Below, in pieces: positions 59,947-64,000 of a stretch of 64,000 bases of DNA. Under the pieces are notes generated by a model. It was not told the DNA's origin. It did no database searches and saw nothing but the letters and a program-made list of their open reading frames with translations. Source of the DNA: Chytridium lagenaria (lineage: Eukaryota > Chytridiomycota > Chytridiomycetes > Chytridiales > Chytridiaceae); contig JAHLKC010000156.1 in the NCBI GenBank assembly GCA_025449115.1, positions 1-64,000 of the forward strand. The letters run 5' to 3'. Every line of letters begins with the position of its first letter. The first letter of the stretch is position 1. The translations under genes were made by a program, and so were the position numbers.

Positions 59947-62330
59947 TTTCTAACCTTGCAGTTCATTCCAAACTTTGCTCATAATTCTTCAAAATTCGTT
60001 CGAGGCAAGGCTTTCGTGAACAAGTCTGCAGGTTGCTCCTTCGTGTTCAGGTACTCAACGCGTATCTTCTTCGCGTTAACTCGGTCCCGTATGACGTGGA
60101 ACCTTCTATCCACATGTTGAGAACTCTGCGAAATTATCGGCGTGCTTGCAAGGGAATTTGCCGTAGTGTTGTCGCCGTAAATCACCGGAGGGTCATTAAA
60201 ATAACCCAACTCCCCAGAAGTTGGCTGACCCATATCATATGCGACGATGCTTCACTCAACGAAACATATTCAGCCTCGGCTGTAGACTGAGCCGTTGTAG
60301 CTTGCTTTTTCGTTCCCCACACCACAGCTCCCCCGTTCAAAGTGATTACAAAACCACTGGTGGACTTCATGTCGTCCGAATCAGTTCCCTTGTCGGCATC
60401 TGCATATCCACCAATTCCAGCTTCTCCTTTCGACTATTTTTCTGATCGATTCTAACTCCTCCTTGCTTGTCGACGCTTCTATGATATCATCGACATAGAC
60501 TCCCTTCAAAGTGAGATCCTTGCCGTTTCGCTTGTAGTAAAGACACGGATCCGCCGCAGAGCGAGTAAACTTTTCCTCGTTGACTTGGAACGTGTTTAAG
60601 TCGGTATTGAAGCACATTGGTGCTTGAACGAGTCCGTAGACGCTCTTCATGCATAAGCGCACCCAATCTTCTTTCCCTTCGACGACGAATCCTTCTGGTT
60701 GTTCGATAAATCTCATGATCTTCAAGCTTCCCATTCAAGAACGCGGTCTTGACGACGTATTGTCGAATCTCCATGTTTTCTTGGCAAGCGACCGCAAGCA
60801 TCACTCGCAGCGGTCGCTTGCTTGATGACAGGTGCGAACTTCTCGTCATAGTCAATTCCTTGTTTTTGCGAATAACCTTTAGCGACGAATCTAGCTTTCC
60901 GTTTGTTGAGATATCCCAGCTGATCTCGCTTTGTTTTGTACCACCCATCCTGATTTATAATCTTTCTCCCTTTGGTCAGGGAACCAACCTCCATGTTCCC
61001 ATCTCAACCAAACTCTTCATTTCCTCCTCCATCGCTTTCTCCACTCGTCCTTCTCCTTCCTACCCATCGCTTCCTGGTAGGTCTTTGGTTCGTCATCATC
61101 TTCCAACGATGTGGTGTTTGCTGAGGTCTAATCGTCCAAAACTCTCCAGGCTTCTTCTTGTTCCGTGATGACCTTCGAAGGGATGTCTCGTATGGTTCAT
61201 CCAGGTCTTCACGGAAGTTTAAAACTCTTCTTCCACGTGATCGACGAACCGTAGGTGAGTGAGGTTCCTCTCTTTCTTCGTCTTCATTGTCTTCGCGATC
61301 GGGTGTATGATAACTAACATTATCATCTTCAGAATCTTCAGAATCTTCTTCGTTTACCCCCGTATCTACTGTAGGGGTTTACAGGGCTCTTTGTAATAAT
61401 AATAAACTTAATAAACTAATTATTATATAATGAACTGGTGAACGAGGCCTCCAGAGGTGACGACTAATTAATACTGATGACAACTAACTTATATTAAAAC
61501 CTTCTCTAAACAATACAGGTAAGTTGAGGGTGGCACACCTAGCCATAAGGTCTTCTGACCGTGCATCTCTCATTGTCACAGATACAGTTGTAAGAGGAAA
61601 AACATGCGGGGATTAACGCTGACTCAAATGGTATGAGCAGCAGAACAAATAATGAATTTAAACTCAGAATTAATTAAGGCTGGAATGAATGCGGGGCACA
61701 AATGACTTAGTAACATAAATGTGGGTAAGTAAAACAAACTAGAAAGTTGAAGCCCAACATCTACTTCACTTCCACCAGAGCTTGACGTGTCTGTGGAGTA
61801 ATCCGGTAAGTCTAGGTCGTTTTTCTACTCTTGAACCTCCCTTCAAACTTTGATTCTCCCTTCTCTGTTTCCGTCGCAATTACTCCCTCGTTAAAAATCA
61901 CTGACTTGCTTCTAACCAGCTTATTTGTTTGCAAATCCCAAAGGCGATAGCCCAGCGGCTCACACCCAACGAGAGCACACCGTCGTGCATTAAAGTCTCC
62001 TTTCTTTCGTTGCTGCTTGGGTATCAAGACGAGCGCCAGGCAACCAACCACGAAGTCTTGACAAGTCAGGTTTTACTCCAGCGAATCTCTCAAGCAGCGT
62101 TGCATCTTGTTCGTTTGTTCGGGTTGGTGATCGGTGAATGAGGTAAGCTGCAGCCATCACGGCTTCACCCCAAAAACGCGTTTCGAGTTTTGATGAGCTT
62201 AACATGCTTTTAGACCTCTCGTTCAAGGTCCTGTTCATTCGTTCAGCACTACCGTTCTGTTGCAGTGTGATCCTTCATTTGTTTGTTGTTGAATTCGCCG
62301 CCGTTATCTGCGCTTTCTTTTGATTTTCTT
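59947..62330 (-). mobile_element. Decayed Ty1/copia pol (integrase, RT, RNase H), minus strand
   Basis: Read from 62330 downward. The integrase core carries ADNGGEF near 62300 and MNRTLNERSKSMLSSSKLET, WGEAVMAAAYLIHRSPTRTN at 62240-62100. After an inserted solo LTR the RT starts [20 protein letters not shown] near 60890 and keeps VRLCMKSVYGLVQAP and the catalytic strand GVYVDDIIEAS near 60490. RNase H follows as GYADADKGTDSDDMKSTSGF and VDRRFHVIRDRVNAKKIRVE, ending LFTKALPRTNFEEL near 59982. The RT thumb/connection between about 60440 and 60400 is deleted. Frame breaks are many. The 5' end is cut off by the plus-strand element. Confidence 0.85.
61370..61759 (-). mobile_element. Solo LTR inserted in copia pol, perfect TSD TCTAC
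   Basis: Forward TGTAGGGGTTTAC ... GCCCAACA, 390 bp, flanked by TCTAC at 61365-61369 and 61760-61764. In reverse orientation it resembles the LTR at 62331-62701 more than the one at 59535, so it belongs to a sister family of the element it disrupts. Confidence 0.9.
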
Positions 62331-62701
62331 TGTTGGGTTTCATCTTTCTAGTTTGTTTACTCACCCGCATTTAAATTTGTCTAAGTCTATTGTTGCCCCC
62401 GTCGAAATTCTTGCCTTCATTCCTTAAGTTAAATTGTCAGTTTGATATGTTTTAAACCCCGCCCGTAGTTTATTTATCTGTTTAGTTTTGGGACAATGAG
62501 GGATGCACGGTCAGAAGACCTTAAGGCTAGGAGTGCCACCCACATATCATAATGTATTGTTTTAAGCTATATAATAATAAGTTAGTTGTCATCAGTATTA
62601 ATTAGTCGTCACCTCTGGAGACCTCGTTCACCAGTTCATTATACATAATTAGTTTATTAAGTTTATTACTATAATTACAAAGAGCCCCGTAAACCCCTAC
62701 A
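62331..62701 (+). mobile_element. 5' LTR of plus-strand copia element
   Basis: TGTTGGGTTTCATC ... CCCCTACA, 371 bp, the reverse complement relative of 61370-61759. It interrupts the integrase of the minus-strand copia at 62330 and is followed by a primer-binding site and gag. The partner LTR lies outside the window. Confidence 0.85.
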
Positions 62702-62703
62702 AG

Positions 62704-62711
62704 TGGTAGCA
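62704..62711 (+). other. Primer-binding site (initiator-Met tRNA type)
   Basis: TGGTAGCA two bases after the LTR end resembles the TGGTAGCG start of the Ty1 primer-binding site, which pairs with the 3' end of initiator tRNA-Met. Confidence 0.6.
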
Positions 62712-62848
62712 CTTCATCTGGTTGGAAGAAGTGAACGATCCATTTGAGGACTAAGGAGTAGAGAACAGTTGAGAAGAGTGTGAGCATCGCAAGAAAGAAA
62801 GAATCAGTCCCAAGTCACCAAAGAAAGTAACCAGTCAACACGAGAAGA

Positions 62849-63607
62849 TGACGAAAGAAAAGGACGACAAACCTGTGATGTTCGATGGCACACAGTTCCA
62901 CATCTGGAAGTACCGCATGGTCGGGTACCTCAAAGGCAAGGGCCTTTGGAAGATTGTGATAAGGGCTGGACGCCCTATGCAGTCGTTGACACGCCTACAA
63001 ACGCCGAGAAGAAAACTAGGTTAGAAGAGGAAGACCTGGATATGAAAGCAAAAGCGAGAATTGAATCAAGAGTGCATGATATCATCTTACCGCTAATCCA
63101 GGATGAAATAACGGCGAAAGCAACTTGGGATAAAATTGTCGAGACCTATGAGAGAAAGGCTCAGACAAACAGAAACGCGATTAGAAGAAAGCTCACCAAC
63201 TTGAAGATGAAAGAAGAGGACGACTTAAAGACTTACATTGCAGAGATCTCGTCAACAATCCAGCAACTAAAGGCTGCGGGGGAGGACACTGGAACCCCGC
63301 AGCACATCTCTATCCTTCTGACCACCCTACCAGAAGCGTATGATATTATCGTAAATCTCCTCGAGAACGACGCCAAAGCAGAGACCGACTATGCCTATGT
63401 GGTGGGAAAACTGTTAGATCATGAAACGAAAATTAAAGAAAGAAAGAAGGAAACAGAGGACAGTGAAGGTGCTCAAGCCGCATGCTGCTGGGCGACATAA
63501 CAATCAGCAACGGCAACACGGAGGTGAAGACCGCGAATGTTTCAATTGTGGTCGAAGAGGACACCTGGCTAGAGATTGCTGGGGTGCTAGACGAAACATC
63601 GAAAATA
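62849..63607 (+). CDS. Copia gag polyprotein (first copy), frameshifted
   Basis: Starts MTKEKDDKPVMFDGTQFHIW, the usual copia gag opening. A one-base shift occurs near 62945. The helical gag core is KARIESRVHDIILPLIQDEI, TWDKIVETYERKAQTNRNAI and LLTTLPEAYDIIVNLLENDA. After a second shift near 63480 comes a CCHC knuckle, CFNCGRRGHLARDCWG, at about 63538-63585. It is better preserved than the gag at 50813. It lies downstream of the LTR and primer-binding site, so the element may be relatively young. Confidence 0.8.
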
Positions 63608-63621
63608 GATACGATGGAAAC

Positions 63622-64000
63622 AAGACCTGGACATGAAAGCAAAAGCAAGAATCGAATCAAGAGCTCACGACATCATCCTACCGTTGATACAGGATGAACC
63701 CACCGCAAAGGCAACTTGGGATAAAATCATCGAGACCTAAGAGAGAAAGGCTCAGACAAACAGAAACGCGATCAGACGCAAACTCACGAACTTGAAGATG
63801 AAAGAAGAAGACGACTTGAAGACTTACATTGCGGAAGTCTCGTCAACCATTCAGCAACTGAAGGCTGCGGGGAGGAAACAGCAACCCCGCAACACATATC
63901 AATTCTCCTGACAACCCTCCCTGAAGCATACGACATCATCGTCAACCTTTTTGAGAACGAACCTAGAGCCGAGGCTGACTTTGCCTATGTCGTCGGAAAG
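63622..64000 (+). repeat. Second, tandem copy of gag core (partial)
   Basis: This repeats 63031-63410 at an offset of about 590 bp with many synonymous differences, starting AAGACCTGGA right after the zinc knuckle. It contains one in-frame TAA (near 63737) and a one-base shift (near 63870). It runs off the window edge. Confidence 0.85.

Overview
The window is a gene-dense eukaryotic nuclear region followed by a transposon graveyard. The host is most likely a zoosporic (flagellated), early-diverging fungus of chytrid or blastoclad type. Introns are short with GT..AG ends, proteins are fungal in character, and there is an intact-looking mitochondrial energy set (complex I NDUFB7, ATP synthase gamma, fumarase). 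Two genes normally lost from non-flagellated Dikarya are present: the axonemal gene CFAP65 and the tandem coronin CORO7. Complex I argues against the anaerobic Neocallimastigomycota. The lineage is inferred from gene content only.

Region 1 (1-49933) holds about 20 closely packed protein genes: an unidentified fragment; a fungal SAM-methyltransferase (-); sterol O-acyltransferase (+); a Ser/Pro-rich coiled-coil protein (+); mitochondrial EF-Ts (+); branched-chain aminotransferase (+); fumarase (-); an ArfGAP-UBA-UBA-polyQ protein (-); TRAPPC1/Bet5 (+); NDUFB7 (-); ATP synthase gamma (-); OPA3-like (+); NSF/Sec18 (+); HMG-CoA lyase (+); PDAP1 (-); a USP12/46-type deubiquitinase (+); WBP11 (+); V-ATPase subunit B (+); CORO7 (+); a CLC anion transporter (-); UTP18 (+); a His/Gln-rich unknown (-); and CFAP65 (+). 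Spacing is tight. Divergent pairs share 98-250 bp, and the convergent CORO7 and CLC coding regions overlap through their stop codons.

The genes are mostly housekeeping. Themes are mitochondrial metabolism (BCAT, fumarase, HMG-CoA lyase, ATP synthase gamma, NDUFB7, EF-Ts, OPA3), membrane traffic and organelle acidification (ArfGAP, TRAPPC1, Sec18, V-ATPase B, CLC, CORO7), RNA and ribosome biogenesis (WBP11, UTP18) and the flagellum (CFAP65).

Almost every conserved gene needs one or more single-base corrections to stay in frame. This looks like indel-type consensus error in the assembly rather than mass pseudogenisation. Gene entries therefore give start-to-stop spans, including introns and these breaks.

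Region 2 (about 50000-64000) contains decayed LTR retrotransposons: Ty1/copia gag fragments, a Ty3/gypsy pol broken by two nested solo LTRs, a minus-strand copia element with 3' LTR and polypurine tract that is itself broken by a solo LTR and truncated by a plus-strand copia element, and a remnant of an exonuclease III/APE1-like gene. Several solo LTRs keep perfect 5-bp target-site duplications. I found no complete novel system. The most unusual protein signal is the CLC transporter, which has lost both the central serine and the gating glutamate of its anion pathway.
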